Shown: one piece after another, positions 42,152 through 51,058 of the stretch | Layout: each line of letters begins with the position of its first letter | Position numbering within the stretch: position 1 is the stretch's first letter | NCBI GenBank assembly: GCA_910588955.1 | Contig: CAJURQ010000009.1 | Coordinates: forward strand, 1 to 64,000 | DNA length: 64,000 nucleotides | Reading direction: 5' to 3' | Origin: an uncultured Lachnospiraceae bacterium | GTDB lineage: Bacteria > Bacillota > Clostridia > Lachnospirales > Lachnospiraceae | Notes under the pieces: generated by a model | The model's database searches: none | Seen by the model: the letters and a program-made list of their open reading frames with translations, nothing else | What the model was told of the DNA's origin: nothing | Program-made: the position numbers and the translations under genes

Positions 42152-43404
42152 AAGGCGGATTGCGAACTGCGGTTCAGGCATGTTTTCTTTTATTGTCAGG
42201 CGGTATACTTGGCGTTTTATTTCTTCTTGCAGTGTATGCGATACCCGTCTCCAAAATGGCGGACAACTATACCCGTAGTCTGGAATGTATCGAGCGCAGG
42301 GAAGGGTGGCATCAGTATCTCCCCGGTTACGATCTGTCCATGTTGGATAATAATACCGAATATCTGATGTTAAAGGCGGCGGCGACACCCATGCCCTCGA
42401 CAGGAGAAAACTACATACAAAAAGTACTGCGCTGCTATACCTATAACAGTGAGTGGAATCACGGAATGACTTTTGCACAGGGGACATACAATGGGCAGGA
42501 CTTTACCTGCGACAGCTATGAGCGTTACTGGCACGGATATCTGGTATTTTTAAAGCCGCTGTTATCTGTATTCAGTTATCAGGAACTGATTTATCTGAAT
42601 GTGGTTTTGCAGTCTGTGCTGCTGTTTGTTTTGCTCCATATGCTCCAGAAACAGGGAATGGGGTATCTGCGGGTTCCCTTTCTTATTTTTTGGATAGTGG
42701 GCATGCAGCTGGTTGTCATGCTGAGTCTGGATTATTCCGTGTGCTTTTACATCTATATGGTTTCAGTGCTGTTATTATTGCGGTTTCCGAAACTGGGTGA
42801 CCGATGCGGCTTGTTTTTCATGAGCGTCGGGATGTTGACGGCTTATATGGATCTGCTTACATGGCCTCTGGTGACGTTGGCGGTTCCCCTGGTGATTCTT
42901 CTGCAACAGAAAAGCGGTACAAGGGAAAGAATAAAAAAGACGGTGGAAACTTCTGTATGCTGGGGTGTGGGCTATGTTGTGCAGTGGGCGTTTAAGTGGC
43001 TTGCGGCAACGCTGTTTTTGGAGGATAATGTGATTGCGGACGCGTTGGAGAGCCTTTTGTTCCGCAGCGCTCTGGACGGGGAGAAGACACTTACATGGGG
43101 GCATGTGGTGATGAAAAATCTGTCGGTATTTTGTAATCCACCCTGTCTGCTTCTCGGGGGCACGGCTGTCTTGCTGACTGGCATTCTTCTCTATAAAAAA
43201 AGAGAGCAAATACAATGGAACCGCATGATCGCATGGTGCTTGGTTGGGATATCCCCGTTTCTCTGGTATCTGGTTACAAGAAATCATGCGTATGAGCATT
43301 ACTGGATGACATGGAGGAACCTGTCGATCACTGTGTTTGCGGTGTGTGGTGGACTGGCGGAGGCGATGCGGGAGGATGAGCTGATTTGTATAAAAAGTAT
43401 CTAG
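42148..43404 (+). CDS. Polytopic membrane protein, function unknown
   Basis: A 418-residue membrane protein with about nine or ten helices. After the first helix comes a large extracytoplasmic loop of about 100 residues (SKMADNYTRSLECIERREGW onward), including DNNTEYLMLKAAATP. The remainder is closely spaced helices. The outline, an early acidic loop followed by many helices, recalls GT-C glycosyltransferases, but no diagnostic motif is clear. It is coupled to the YczE-like gene. Its end overlaps a broken nuclease gene by 19 nt. Confidence 0.7.
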   Translation: MKGGLRTAVQACFLLLSGGILGVLFLLAVYAIPVSKMADNYTRSLECIERREGWHQYLPGYDLSMLDNNTEYLMLKAAATPMPSTGENYIQKVLRCYTYNSEWNHGMTFAQGTYNGQDFTCDSYERYWHGYLVFLKPLLSVFSYQELIYLNVVLQSVLLFVLLHMLQKQGMGYLRVPFLIFWIVGMQLVVMLSLDYSVCFYIYMVSVLLLLRFPKLGDRCGLFFMSVGMLTAYMDLLTWPLVTLAVPLVILLQQKSGTRERIKKTVETSVCWGVGYVVQWAFKWLAATLFLEDNVIADALESLLFRSALDGEKTLTWGHVVMKNLSVFCNPPCLLLGGTAVLLTGILLYKKREQIQWNRMIAWCLVGISPFLWYLVTRNHAYEHYWMTWRNLSITVFAVCGGLAEAMREDELICIKSI

Positions 43405-43993
43405 GGGACACGGAGCTGAGTACAAGCCGTAAGATTATGCTGCCGACACCCCGATATGTGGTTTTTTATAATGGACTGGACAGACGGGAAGAAACGTTTA
43501 CACAGTATTTGTCGGAATCTTTTGCGGGAGATGAAGGCTGTATTGAAGTGACGGTAAGGACGTACAACATCAACTATGGGCATAACAGGGAATTGCTTGA
43601 AAAGTGTCCGACATTAAATGGTTATGCAAAGTTTGTATCTATGGTAAGGAAAATCTGGAGATTATGGAGCTGCCAAAAGCGGTGGGAAATGCAGTGACAG
43701 AATGTATTCGGCAGGATATTCTGAAAGATTTTCTTGTGACGCAGAGAAACGAGGTGGTTGCAATGTCGATATATGAGTACAATGAAGAATATGCGATGCG
43801 TGTGACCTATGAGGACGGAGAGAACGCTGGCTACATGAGAGGAAAGGAAGAAGGAAGAAGACAAAGCCTGATACATAATATTGAAGCGGCTATGAAGAAT
43901 TTTGGGATCAGTCTGGAAAAAGCGTGCGCAGGGCTGGATGTCACTGTGGAGGAATACCAGCGCGTGAAAGCGCAAAATGCCCGGACGAATTAA
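43386..43993 (+). pseudogene. Rpn/PD-(D/E)XK nuclease-transposase family remnant, frameshifted
   Basis: Two overlapping frames together make one degenerate protein of the Rpn (recombination-promoting nuclease) family. The first (43386-43697) holds MLPTPRYVVFYNG, and EVTVRTYNINYGHNRELLEKC. The second, read from about 43650, continues ELPKAVGNAVTECIRQDILKD and VVAMSIYEYNEEYAM. The shift from frame 0 to frame 2 fits a one-base deletion near 43630-43660. About the first third of a normal member is missing, cut off at the end of the preceding membrane-protein gene. The piece is not expected to be active. Confidence 0.8.
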
Positions 43994-44030
43994 ATGTGGC
44001 GTGCTTTTATGTGACATAGCATAGGCAAGG

Positions 44031-44073
44031 GAACTCTGGCATGGGGAACACTCATTTCAGGGTTCTTTTTTCG
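44031..44073 (+). terminator. Terminator after the Rpn remnant
   Basis: GAACTCTG (44031-44038) pairs with CAGGGTTC (44058-44065), with one G-T pair, and six T follow. Confidence 0.75.
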
Positions 44074-44115
44074 CCATTTGGTTGATCTTTCACCTGTGTT
44101 TCAACATACGGGTTA

Positions 44116-44144
44116 TTGTGGAACCGAAGGTATCTTGTTATGAT
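44116..44144 (+). promoter_or_regulatory. Promoter of the XRE-methyltransferase gene
   Basis: TTGTGG (44116-44121), 17 bp, TATGAT (44139-44144), about 40 bp before the TTG start at 44183. Confidence 0.55.
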
Positions 44145-44182
44145 TAGAAGCAACAGGGCAGATACGAACGGAGGAAAGAAAT

Positions 44183-45025
44183 TTGAGTGACAGCATAGGA
44201 ACGATCATTATGAAAAAGAGGAAGCAGTTAGGGTACACCCAGCAGAAGATTGCCGATTATCTAAACGTTTCCTTTCAGGCGGTCTCCAAGTGGGAGAACG
44301 GCACGGCATACCCGGACATCAGCCTTTTGCCGCAGCTTGCGCATATTCTGGGCACGACTACGGATACCCTCTTAGGGTACAGCGCCGCGCCCGTGACAGA
44401 CTATGAAAAACGGTATGAGAATGAGGCGTATTACTGGGGGCTGCAGCCCAACGAGCTGTGTTATGAGATTATGAAAATCAAGCCGCCTGTAAAACCTTAC
44501 CGGGTTTTGGAGATCGGCTGCGGGGAAGGGAAGGATGCGGTTTTTCTTGCGAAGAATGGTTATCTTGTCTCAGCCTTTGATGCGGCGGAGAACGGATTGG
44601 AGAAAGCGCGCGGTCTGGCGGAGCAGCACGGAGTAAAAGTTGACTTTTTTAAAGCGGATGTGCTGGATTATAGACCGGATACAACGTTTGACATCGTGTT
44701 TTCCAGCGGGATGCTCCACTATATCCCGAGGGAACTGCGGGGAGAAGTGATTGCCTGCCTGAAAGATCACACGGCTGTCGGGGGCATCCATGCGGTCAAT
44801 GTCTTTGTGGATAAGCCCTTTATTGCGTCTGCGCCGGACCGGGAGCCAAATGAGATCGAGAGGGGAAACTGGCGCTCCGGGGAACTGCAGGGATTGTATC
44901 ATGACTGGTTTTTTCATGCCGGTGACGAAATCATATTTGACTGCGACAGCGGCGGCGTGCCCCACCAGCACTGTATGGATATTTTGATCGCGGAGAAAAT
45001 GGATGTCAAACCGGGGAGAGTGTGA
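44183..45025 (+). CDS. XRE HTH fused to SAM-dependent methyltransferase
   Basis: A 280-residue two-domain protein. Residues 1-66 are an XRE helix-turn-helix (LGYTQQKIADYLNVSFQAVS, then KWENGTAYPDISLLPQLA). From about 85 comes a class I methyltransferase with motif I VLEIGCGEGKDAVFLA near 111-126, an acidic FDAAENGLEKA, and FDIVFSSGMLHYIPRE. Such fusions recur in Clostridia; the methyl acceptor is unknown and may be a small toxin or metabolite that also sets the regulator's state. The start is TTG, supported by GGAGGAAAG 5 nt upstream. Confidence 0.85.
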   Translation: MSDSIGTIIMKKRKQLGYTQQKIADYLNVSFQAVSKWENGTAYPDISLLPQLAHILGTTTDTLLGYSAAPVTDYEKRYENEAYYWGLQPNELCYEIMKIKPPVKPYRVLEIGCGEGKDAVFLAKNGYLVSAFDAAENGLEKARGLAEQHGVKVDFFKADVLDYRPDTTFDIVFSSGMLHYIPRELRGEVIACLKDHTAVGGIHAVNVFVDKPFIASAPDREPNEIERGNWRSGELQGLYHDWFFHAGDEIIFDCDSGGVPHQHCMDILIAEKMDVKPGRV

Positions 45026-45061
45026 TATACTTACCATAAAAAGGGAAAGGCGGTAAGTATA
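45026..45061 (+). promoter_or_regulatory. Hairpin presenting the punA ribosome binding site
   Basis: TATACTTACC (45026-45035) and GGTAAGTATA (45052-45061) form a perfect 10-bp stem. The 16-nt loop contains AAAGGGAAAGG, the RBS. The last stem base is the A of the punA start codon. It begins right after the stop of the methyltransferase gene. Confidence 0.65.
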
Positions 45062-45888
45062 TGAATCCTGTATATGATAAACTCTTAAAATGCTATGACT
45101 GTTACAAAGCAAAAATTGACTTTGAGCCGAAGGTGGCTGTGGTTTTAGGTTCGGGTCTCGGTAATTTTGCGAAGGTGGTGGATGTGAAGGCGGAACTTCC
45201 CTACAGTGAGATTGAGGGATTTCCGGTATCGACGGTGCCGGGACATGCCGGGAAATTTATTTTCGGCTACATCAATGAGGTGCCGGTTGTGCTGATGCAG
45301 GGGCGTGTGCACTATTACGAGGGATATCCGATCACGGACGTGGTATTGCCGGCACGTCTGATGAAGATGATGGGAGCGGAAGTGCTCTTTTTGACGAATG
45401 CTTCCGGCGGGATCAACCCGGCGTTCCATGCGGGCAGTCTGATGCTGATTCAGGATCATATTTCCCTGTTTGCGCCGAATCCACTGATCGGACCGAACAT
45501 CGAGGAGCTGGGCACCAGATTCCCGGATATGTCCCATGTCTATGACGAGGATTTACAGGGGATTATCAGGGAGACGGCAAAAGAGAACGATATCGAACTG
45601 TTTGAGGGCGTGTACGCACAGCTTACGGGACCTTCCTTTGAGTCTCCCGCAGAAATTCAGATGCTGCATAAGCTGGGAGTAAGCGCGGTGGGTATGAGCA
45701 CCGTTGTGGAGGCGATTGCGGCGAACCATATGGGCATGAAAATCTGCGGTGTGTCCTGCGTCAGCAATCTGGCGGCGGGCATGAACAGCGCGCCTTTGAC
45801 CCACGAGGAAGTGCAGGAGGCGGCGAACGCGGTGGCGCCCAAGTTCGAGAAATTGTTGGTGGAGTCCATCACGAAGTTTAAGGTGTGA
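45061..45888 (+). CDS. punA: Purine nucleoside phosphorylase
   Basis: A 275-residue trimeric-type phosphorylase that splits inosine and guanosine with phosphate, giving the base and ribose-1-phosphate. VVLGSGLGNF near 28-37 is the phosphate loop, followed by GRVHYYEGYP. LTNASGGINPAFHAGSLMLI and TGPSFESPAEI are family signatures. MSTVVEAIAANHMGMKI includes the ribose contacts, and SCVSNLAAGMN the base-binding asparagine. It is followed by cdd with a stop/start overlap region, forming a salvage operon. Confidence 0.95.
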   Translation: MNPVYDKLLKCYDCYKAKIDFEPKVAVVLGSGLGNFAKVVDVKAELPYSEIEGFPVSTVPGHAGKFIFGYINEVPVVLMQGRVHYYEGYPITDVVLPARLMKMMGAEVLFLTNASGGINPAFHAGSLMLIQDHISLFAPNPLIGPNIEELGTRFPDMSHVYDEDLQGIIRETAKENDIELFEGVYAQLTGPSFESPAEIQMLHKLGVSAVGMSTVVEAIAANHMGMKICGVSCVSNLAAGMNSAPLTHEEVQEAANAVAPKFEKLLVESITKFKV

Positions 45889-45890
45889 AA

Positions 45891-46355
45891 ATGAGAGAGA
45901 AAGATATGGATAGCAGTCGTTTATTTCAGGAAGGGATAAAGGAACTGATCAGAAAGGCAATCGGGGCGAGAAGGAAATCCTACTCGCCTTATTCCCGTTA
46001 TCAAGTCGGGGCGGCTTTGCTTACCGCGGACGGGCAGATTGTCACAGGCTGTAATATTGAGAATGCGGCTTACGGACCGAGCAACTGTGCCGAGCGGACG
46101 GCGTTTTTTAAGGCGGTCAGCGAAGGGGTGCGGAAGTTTGCAGCGATCGCCATTGTGGGAAGCCCCGAGGGGGAGGAGCTGACGCAGTACGCCTATCCCT
46201 GCGGGGTGTGCAGGCAGGTGATGAGAGAGTTTTGCGAGCCGGAATGCTTTCAGATTATCGTGGCGAAGTCGGAGGAGGACTACCGCGTGATGACGCTGGC
46301 GGAGCTTCTGCCGGAGGGGTTCGGACCGGAAAACCTGCACTGCGAAAGAGAGTAG
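45891..46355 (+). CDS. cdd: Cytidine deaminase
   Basis: Deaminates cytidine and deoxycytidine to uridine forms. Zinc ligands are C66 (NCAERTAFF) and C104/C107 (YPCGVCRQ), with E68 as proton shuttle; this is the small homotetrameric type. CNIENAAYGPS binds the ribose. The ATG at 45891 follows AAGGTG by 6 nt; a GTG at 45885 overlaps the punA stop and is an alternative. The 154-residue length is slightly longer than usual because of a charged N-terminus. Part of the punA-cdd-hydrolase-mtaD run. Confidence 0.94.
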   Translation: MREKDMDSSRLFQEGIKELIRKAIGARRKSYSPYSRYQVGAALLTADGQIVTGCNIENAAYGPSNCAERTAFFKAVSEGVRKFAAIAIVGSPEGEELTQYAYPCGVCRQVMREFCEPECFQIIVAKSEEDYRVMTLAELLPEGFGPENLHCERE

Positions 46356-46366
46356 GAGACATATCC

Positions 46367-47221
46367 ATGTTACTGCAGAGAGAATACCGTACCCGCTGCG
46401 GCGTCATTCACTACTGGCTCAGTAAAAAGATGGACTCGGAAGTGACGCTGGTTTTTTTGCCGGGACTGACCGCAGACCACCACCTGTTCGATAAGCAAAT
46501 GGCATATTTTGAAGGAAAGTACAGTGTGTTTGTCTGGGATGCGCCCGGACATGCGTCTTCCTTTCCTTTTGACTTAACGTTTGATCTGTTTGACAAAGCG
46601 GCGTGGCTGGATGAGATTTTGTCTACGGAGGGGATGGCGCGCCCTGTCATCATAGGGCAGTCGATGGGAGGCTATGTGGGGCAGGCATATGCGCAGCTAT
46701 TTCCCGAAAAGCTTAAGGGTTTTGTCTCGATTGATTCTGCGCCTCTGCAGAGAAGGTATGTGACTGCGGCGGAGATATGGCTGCTGAAAAGGATGGAGCC
46801 GGTTTACCGTTATTATCCTTGGAGATGGCTGCTGCGGTCAGGGACAAAAGGGATAGCTGTCTCAGAATACGGAAGAAAGCTGATGTACGATACCATGAAA
46901 GAGTACGAGGGACAGAAGGCAAGGTATGCGAAACTGGCAGGGCATGGGTTTCGTATATTGGCGGAGGCGATGGAGCGGGACCTTCCCTATCGGATTCCCT
47001 GTCAGGCGCTTTTGCTGTGCGGGGAAAAGGATCATGCCGGTTCCTGTATCAGATATAACAAGGCGTGGCATAGACATACCGGAATCAGGCTGGAGTGGAT
47101 CAAAAACGCCGGACATAATTCCAATACAGATGCGCCGGAGAGGGTAAATTACCTGATAGAAGAACTGGCAATACAATGCCAAACAGACGGGATGGCGGAT
47201 GAAAAGGAGGATGACAGGTAG
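46367..47221 (+). CDS. Alpha/beta hydrolase
   Basis: A 284-residue alpha/beta hydrolase. TLVFLPGLTADHHLFDKQM carries the oxyanion region, GQSMGGYVGQAYA near 97-109 the serine elbow, LLCGEKDHAGS the acid residue, and NAGHNSNTDAPERV the histidine. Sequence style fits C-C hydrolases or esterases; the substrate is unknown. ATG 46367 behind TAGGAG is used rather than the long upstream frame, which overlaps cdd. It lies between cdd and mtaD with 11 and 3-nt gaps, so is co-transcribed with nucleoside genes. Confidence 0.85.
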   Translation: MLLQREYRTRCGVIHYWLSKKMDSEVTLVFLPGLTADHHLFDKQMAYFEGKYSVFVWDAPGHASSFPFDLTFDLFDKAAWLDEILSTEGMARPVIIGQSMGGYVGQAYAQLFPEKLKGFVSIDSAPLQRRYVTAAEIWLLKRMEPVYRYYPWRWLLRSGTKGIAVSEYGRKLMYDTMKEYEGQKARYAKLAGHGFRILAEAMERDLPYRIPCQALLLCGEKDHAGSCIRYNKAWHRHTGIRLEWIKNAGHNSNTDAPERVNYLIEELAIQCQTDGMADEKEDDR

Positions 47222-47224
47222 CGC

Positions 47225-48529
47225 ATGAACTACAGATTTTACAATGCAAAAATTCTTACCATGAAAACGACAGATATTATGGAAGGGGAACTCTGGGTGC
47301 AGGATGACAAAATCCTGTATGTGGGGGAAGGCGGCGACGCGGCGGCGGTCTGTCAGTCGCTTTCCATAGAGAGCATTCTCTGGGACAGGGAGATCGACTG
47401 CGGCGGGAATCTTCTGATGCCGGGCTTCAAGGATGCCCACACCCATTCCGCGATGACGTTTCTGCGTTCTTACGCGGACGACCTGCCGCTGCAGGACTGG
47501 CTGTTTCAGCAGGTATTCCCGATGGAGGATAAGCTTGACGGGGAGATGATTTATCATCTCACAAAGCTGGCGGTACTGGAGTATCTGACCAGCGGCATCA
47601 CTTCCATCTTCGATATGTATCTGTCCCCGGAGGATACGGCGAGGGCATGTGTGGAGATGGGGATGCGGTGCGTGCAGGTCAGCGGCGCCAGTGGACAGGA
47701 GGGGTTTGAAGAGTCTCTTGCAAAGATGGAGGAAAGATATCATTCTTTAAACAATTTTGATTCCCTGCACTCTTACTTTATCGGTTTTCATGCGGAGTAT
47801 ACTTGCTCCAAGGCGCTTTTGGAACAGGTGGCGGCAATGGCGCACAAGTACAAGGCACCGGTGTTCACGCATCTTTCCGAGACAAAGGCGGAGGTGGAGG
47901 GCTGCAGGGAGCGCTACGGCATGTCCCCGGTAAAGCTTCTTAATTCCCTCGGCATGTTTGATTACGGCGGGGGCGGCTACCACTGTGTCTGGATGGATGA
48001 GGAGGACATGGATATCTTCGCGGAACGGGGGTTGAGCGTTGTCACAAATCCCGGCTCCAACACGAAGCTGGCAAGCGGCATCGCGCCGATTTCCGCGTAT
48101 CTGAAGCGCGGCGTCAATGTGGCGGTCGGCACGGACGGCTCTGCAAGCAACAACTGTCTTGACATGTTTCGGGAAATGTTTCTGGTCACGGGGCTTGCCA
48201 AGCTGAGGGAGCAGGACGCGGCGGCTGTGGACGCGCTGGAAGTATTGAAGATGGCGACGGTGAACGGCGCAAAGGCTATGAACCTGCCGGACACGGATGT
48301 GCTGGCGGCGGGAAAGCAGGCGGATGTGATTCTGATCGATCTGCACCAACCCAACATGCAGCCTCTCAACAATATTGCGAAAAATCTGGTATACAGCGGC
48401 AGCAAGCAGAATGTAAAAATGACGATGATCCGCGGACGGATTTTGTATGAGAACGGGCAGTTTGCGAAAGAGATAGATGAGGGAGAAATTTATGGAAAGG
48501 CGAATGAGATTATAAATAATCTCAAGTGA
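47225..48529 (+). CDS. mtaD: Methylthioadenosine/S-adenosylhomocysteine deaminase-like amidohydrolase
   Basis: A 434-residue zinc amidohydrolase of the MtaD/SsnA/AtzA group. DAHTHSAM near 70-77 provides the first two histidines. FHAEYTCS and THLSETKAEVEGC carry the next histidines and the glutamate, and AVGTDGSASNNCLDMFREM the final aspartate. Related enzymes deaminate S-adenosylhomocysteine and methylthioadenosine to inosine derivatives, which fits the adjacent punA and cdd. Other amidohydrolase substrates cannot be excluded. The start is 3 nt after the hydrolase stop. Confidence 0.85.
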   Translation: MNYRFYNAKILTMKTTDIMEGELWVQDDKILYVGEGGDAAAVCQSLSIESILWDREIDCGGNLLMPGFKDAHTHSAMTFLRSYADDLPLQDWLFQQVFPMEDKLDGEMIYHLTKLAVLEYLTSGITSIFDMYLSPEDTARACVEMGMRCVQVSGASGQEGFEESLAKMEERYHSLNNFDSLHSYFIGFHAEYTCSKALLEQVAAMAHKYKAPVFTHLSETKAEVEGCRERYGMSPVKLLNSLGMFDYGGGGYHCVWMDEEDMDIFAERGLSVVTNPGSNTKLASGIAPISAYLKRGVNVAVGTDGSASNNCLDMFREMFLVTGLAKLREQDAAAVDALEVLKMATVNGAKAMNLPDTDVLAAGKQADVILIDLHQPNMQPLNNIAKNLVYSGSKQNVKMTMIRGRILYENGQFAKEIDEGEIYGKANEIINNLK

Positions 48530-50226
48530 GTATGGACGCTTTTATTTTTATATGTCTGATTCTGCTTGCCATTGTACTTGTGATGACAAAAGAGTATGTG
48601 GACAGCAGAAGGTTTCTGGAGAGAAAGCTGCGGGAGATTTATGCGGGTTACGGTACGCCGCCCGAGCGAAGTTACGGGGCGGAGGAACTTTCCCATATCA
48701 GCATGTATTATGAAAAACACAGGACGGCGGATCAGATCGACGATATCACATGGAATGATCTGTATATGGATGCGGTGTATCAGCGGATGAACACCTGTCT
48801 CTCGGCGGCTGGTGACGAGTATCTGTATTACAGGCTGAGGACGCCCGCGGCGGATGCCGTCGAGCTTGAAAAAATGGAACGGCGAATCGCGCTTTTTATG
48901 GAGCGGGAGGAGGAGCGGCACAGGCTGCAGCGGATTTTTTTCATGCTCGGACGGACGGGACGGCACTCCATCTACGAGTATCTGGACCATCTGGATCTGC
49001 TCGGGGAGCGAAAGAGCGACAGGTATTTTTTCTGGGATGCGCTCGTTTTGGTGAGTATAGGAGGCATGTTTGTCTCTCTTCCGGTGGGATTGGTCTGTCT
49101 CTTCGGGGTTCTGTGCCATAATCTGATCGATTACTTTAAGGAATTTAGGCAGATCGAGCCGTACATCACCAGTTTTGCCTATGTGAGAAGGCTTTTAAAA
49201 GGCGGGGAAGAGCTGGGGAAAGCGGAAATCAGCGGAATAGAGGAGGAGCTTGCGGCGGTAAGGGAGGCATGCAAAAGCCTGCGGGGATTTATGAAAAGCT
49301 CGTATCTGGTTTCCGGAAGCAGGCAGGGGAGCGGCAATCCGCTGGAGGTGTTGTTTGACTATCTGCGGATGTTGTTTTATATGGATCTGATCCGCTTTAA
49401 CAAGGCGCTGCAGGACTTGCAAAAGAATATGGGAGAGGTGGATCGGCTGATCACGGTGACGGGTGAGCTTGAATGTGCGGTGGCGGCAGGTTCTTTCCGG
49501 AAAAGTCTGGAGCAGGGCTTTTGTGTGCCGGCGCTTTACGAGGAAGCGGGGAAAGGGTTTTCCCTGCGCGCCCAGGGGCTGTACCATCCGCTGCTGCGTG
49601 AGGCGGTGGCGAATGATCTGGAGGTGAAGAGAGGGGTGCTTTTAACCGGTTCCAACGCTTCTGGAAAATCCACCTTTCTGCGTGCGGTGGCTGTGAACGC
49701 GCTGCTTGCGCAGACGGTGCACACCTGTGCGGCGGCAAGCTATAAAGCGCCGTTTTACCGGGTTTATTCTTCCATGTCGCTGCGTGACGACTTGGCGGGC
49801 GGCGACAGCTACTATATGGTGGAGATCAAGTCCATCAAGCGGATACTTGACCAAGTTAGTCAAGAAGAGGGACGCCCCGTGCTCTGCTTTGTGGATGAGG
49901 TACTCCGGGGAACGAACACGGTGGAGCGGATTGCGGCTTCCACCCAGATCATGAAAAAACTGGCGGCGGGTCATGCGCTCTGTTTTGCGGCGACCCATGA
50001 CGTGGAACTGACAAAACTGTTGGAACGGGAATATGACAATTTCCACTTTGAGGAGCGGATTGAGGAGAACGATATTTACTTCCCTTATCAGTTGATGGAG
50101 GGTCCGGCGTCCACAAGAAACGCCATCGCGCTCCTCCGGATGCTGGGATATGAGAACGGGATCACCGACGAGGCGGAGGCGATGGCGGAGCGCTTTTTGC
50201 GGAGCGGGAGTTGGAATGGGGGCTAA
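48526..50226 (+). CDS. MutS-family ATPase, membrane-associated type
   Basis: A 566-residue protein with the MutS ATPase core but none of the mismatch-binding domains. Residues 2-20 are a membrane helix (FIFICLILLAIVLVM), and two more helices lie near 170-205. The core has TGSNASGKSTFLRA (Walker A), VLCFVDEVLRGTN (Walker B, signature) and CFAATHDVELT. The C-terminus lacks MutS2's Smr domain. Function is unknown; it is not expected to be the mismatch-repair MutS. The GTG at 48526 overlaps mtaD's stop (GTGA); ATG 48532 is an alternative start. Confidence 0.85.
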   Translation: MSMDAFIFICLILLAIVLVMTKEYVDSRRFLERKLREIYAGYGTPPERSYGAEELSHISMYYEKHRTADQIDDITWNDLYMDAVYQRMNTCLSAAGDEYLYYRLRTPAADAVELEKMERRIALFMEREEERHRLQRIFFMLGRTGRHSIYEYLDHLDLLGERKSDRYFFWDALVLVSIGGMFVSLPVGLVCLFGVLCHNLIDYFKEFRQIEPYITSFAYVRRLLKGGEELGKAEISGIEEELAAVREACKSLRGFMKSSYLVSGSRQGSGNPLEVLFDYLRMLFYMDLIRFNKALQDLQKNMGEVDRLITVTGELECAVAAGSFRKSLEQGFCVPALYEEAGKGFSLRAQGLYHPLLREAVANDLEVKRGVLLTGSNASGKSTFLRAVAVNALLAQTVHTCAAASYKAPFYRVYSSMSLRDDLAGGDSYYMVEIKSIKRILDQVSQEEGRPVLCFVDEVLRGTNTVERIAASTQIMKKLAAGHALCFAATHDVELTKLLEREYDNFHFEERIEENDIYFPYQLMEGPASTRNAIALLRMLGYENGITDEAEAMAERFLRSGSWNGG

Positions 50227-50227
50227 T

Positions 50228-50698
50228 ATGAAAGTGACAATTTACACGGACGGCGCGGCGCGTGGAAACCCGGATGGACCGGGCGGCTACGGAACGGTGC
50301 TGCAATATGTTGACAGCAGGGGAACGCTGCACGAGCGGGAGTACTCCGCAGGGTACAAAAAGACGACCAACAACCGAATGGAGCTGATGGCGGCGATTGT
50401 AGGTCTGGAAGCTCTCACAAAACCGTGCGAGGTGCTCCTGATCTCCGACTCCAAATATGTGACGGACGCCTTCAACCAGCACTGGATTGAGGGGTGGCAG
50501 AAAAAGGGATGGAAGACGGCGGGAAACAAGCCTGTCAAAAACGTGGATTTGTGGGAACGGCTGTTACGCGCCATGGAGCCGCACCGCGTCACCTTCCAGT
50601 GGGTAAAGGGTCATGACGGGCATCCGGAGAACGAGCGGTGCGACAAGTTGGCAACCACGGCAGCTGACGGTACGGAATTGCTTGACGATACCTTCTGA
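50228..50698 (+). CDS. rnhA: Ribonuclease HI
   Basis: A 156-residue endonuclease that cuts RNA in RNA-DNA hybrids. The metal-binding residues are D8 (IYTDGAARGN), E52 (NNRMELMAA), D74 (LISDSKYV) and D139 (NERCDKLA), with H129 in VKGHDGHPEN. The basic handle region WIEGWQKKGWKT is present, as in the E. coli enzyme. The ATG at 50228 has GGGGG 7 nt upstream, inside the end of the MutS-like gene. It closes the salvage/repair run that begins with punA. Confidence 0.96.
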   Translation: MKVTIYTDGAARGNPDGPGGYGTVLQYVDSRGTLHEREYSAGYKKTTNNRMELMAAIVGLEALTKPCEVLLISDSKYVTDAFNQHWIEGWQKKGWKTAGNKPVKNVDLWERLLRAMEPHRVTFQWVKGHDGHPENERCDKLATTAADGTELLDDTF

Positions 50699-50711
50699 TT
50701 GGTGGTATCAT
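50682..50711 (+). promoter_or_regulatory. Promoter within the end of rnhA
   Basis: TTGACG (50682-50687), 18 bp, TATCAT (50706-50711). It can drive the small membrane protein gene at 50797. Confidence 0.5.
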
Positions 50712-50796
50712 AATTGTAATGTAATTTGAGAAAGCGGTTTCGGACAAGTTCTTTCGTCGGAAGCGAAGCAATTCGGAAAGAGAAGGATGTGGAAAG

Positions 50797-50973
50797 ATGG
50801 CAAATTTAATTTTATTTGTAAACTCGTTATTATCGTATCTCCTTTTGTTTGTACTGATTGTTGCGCTGGTGATTGTGGCATGTGTGATCGGCGTGAAATG
50901 GAGAAAGAGTAAGGACGCGAAGGCGGCTCTGGACACGCAGGCGGATGCGGCTGACGGAAGTACAACGGCATAG
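50797..50973 (+). CDS. Small single-pass membrane protein (58 residues)
   Basis: An overlooked small gene. From ATG 50797, preceded by AGAAGGA and GGAAAG, 58 codons run to TAG at 50971. Residues about 3-34 are a long hydrophobic stretch (LILFVNSLLSYLLLFVLIVA and onward), then KWRKSKD as a positive cytoplasmic stop, and a short polar tail ending DGSTTA. It has its own promoter and a terminator just after it. I do not recognise a family; small proteins of this type often bind other membrane proteins. Confidence 0.75.
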   Translation: MANLILFVNSLLSYLLLFVLIVALVIVACVIGVKWRKSKDAKAALDTQADAADGSTTA

Positions 50974-51009
50974 TGTTTTTGCAGCTTTATTTAGTGTAGG
51001 AAGAAAACG

Positions 51010-51045
51010 AAAGGGTGTCCTTGAGGGAACGCCCTTTCTTCTTAT
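51010..51045 (+). terminator. Terminator after the small membrane protein
   Basis: AAAGGGTGT (about 51010-51018) pairs with ACGCCCTTT (about 51029-51037), with one G-T pair, followed by a T/C-rich tract. It ends just before the GGAGG of the HAD gene. Confidence 0.65.
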
Positions 51046-51058
51046 TATGGAGGCAAAA

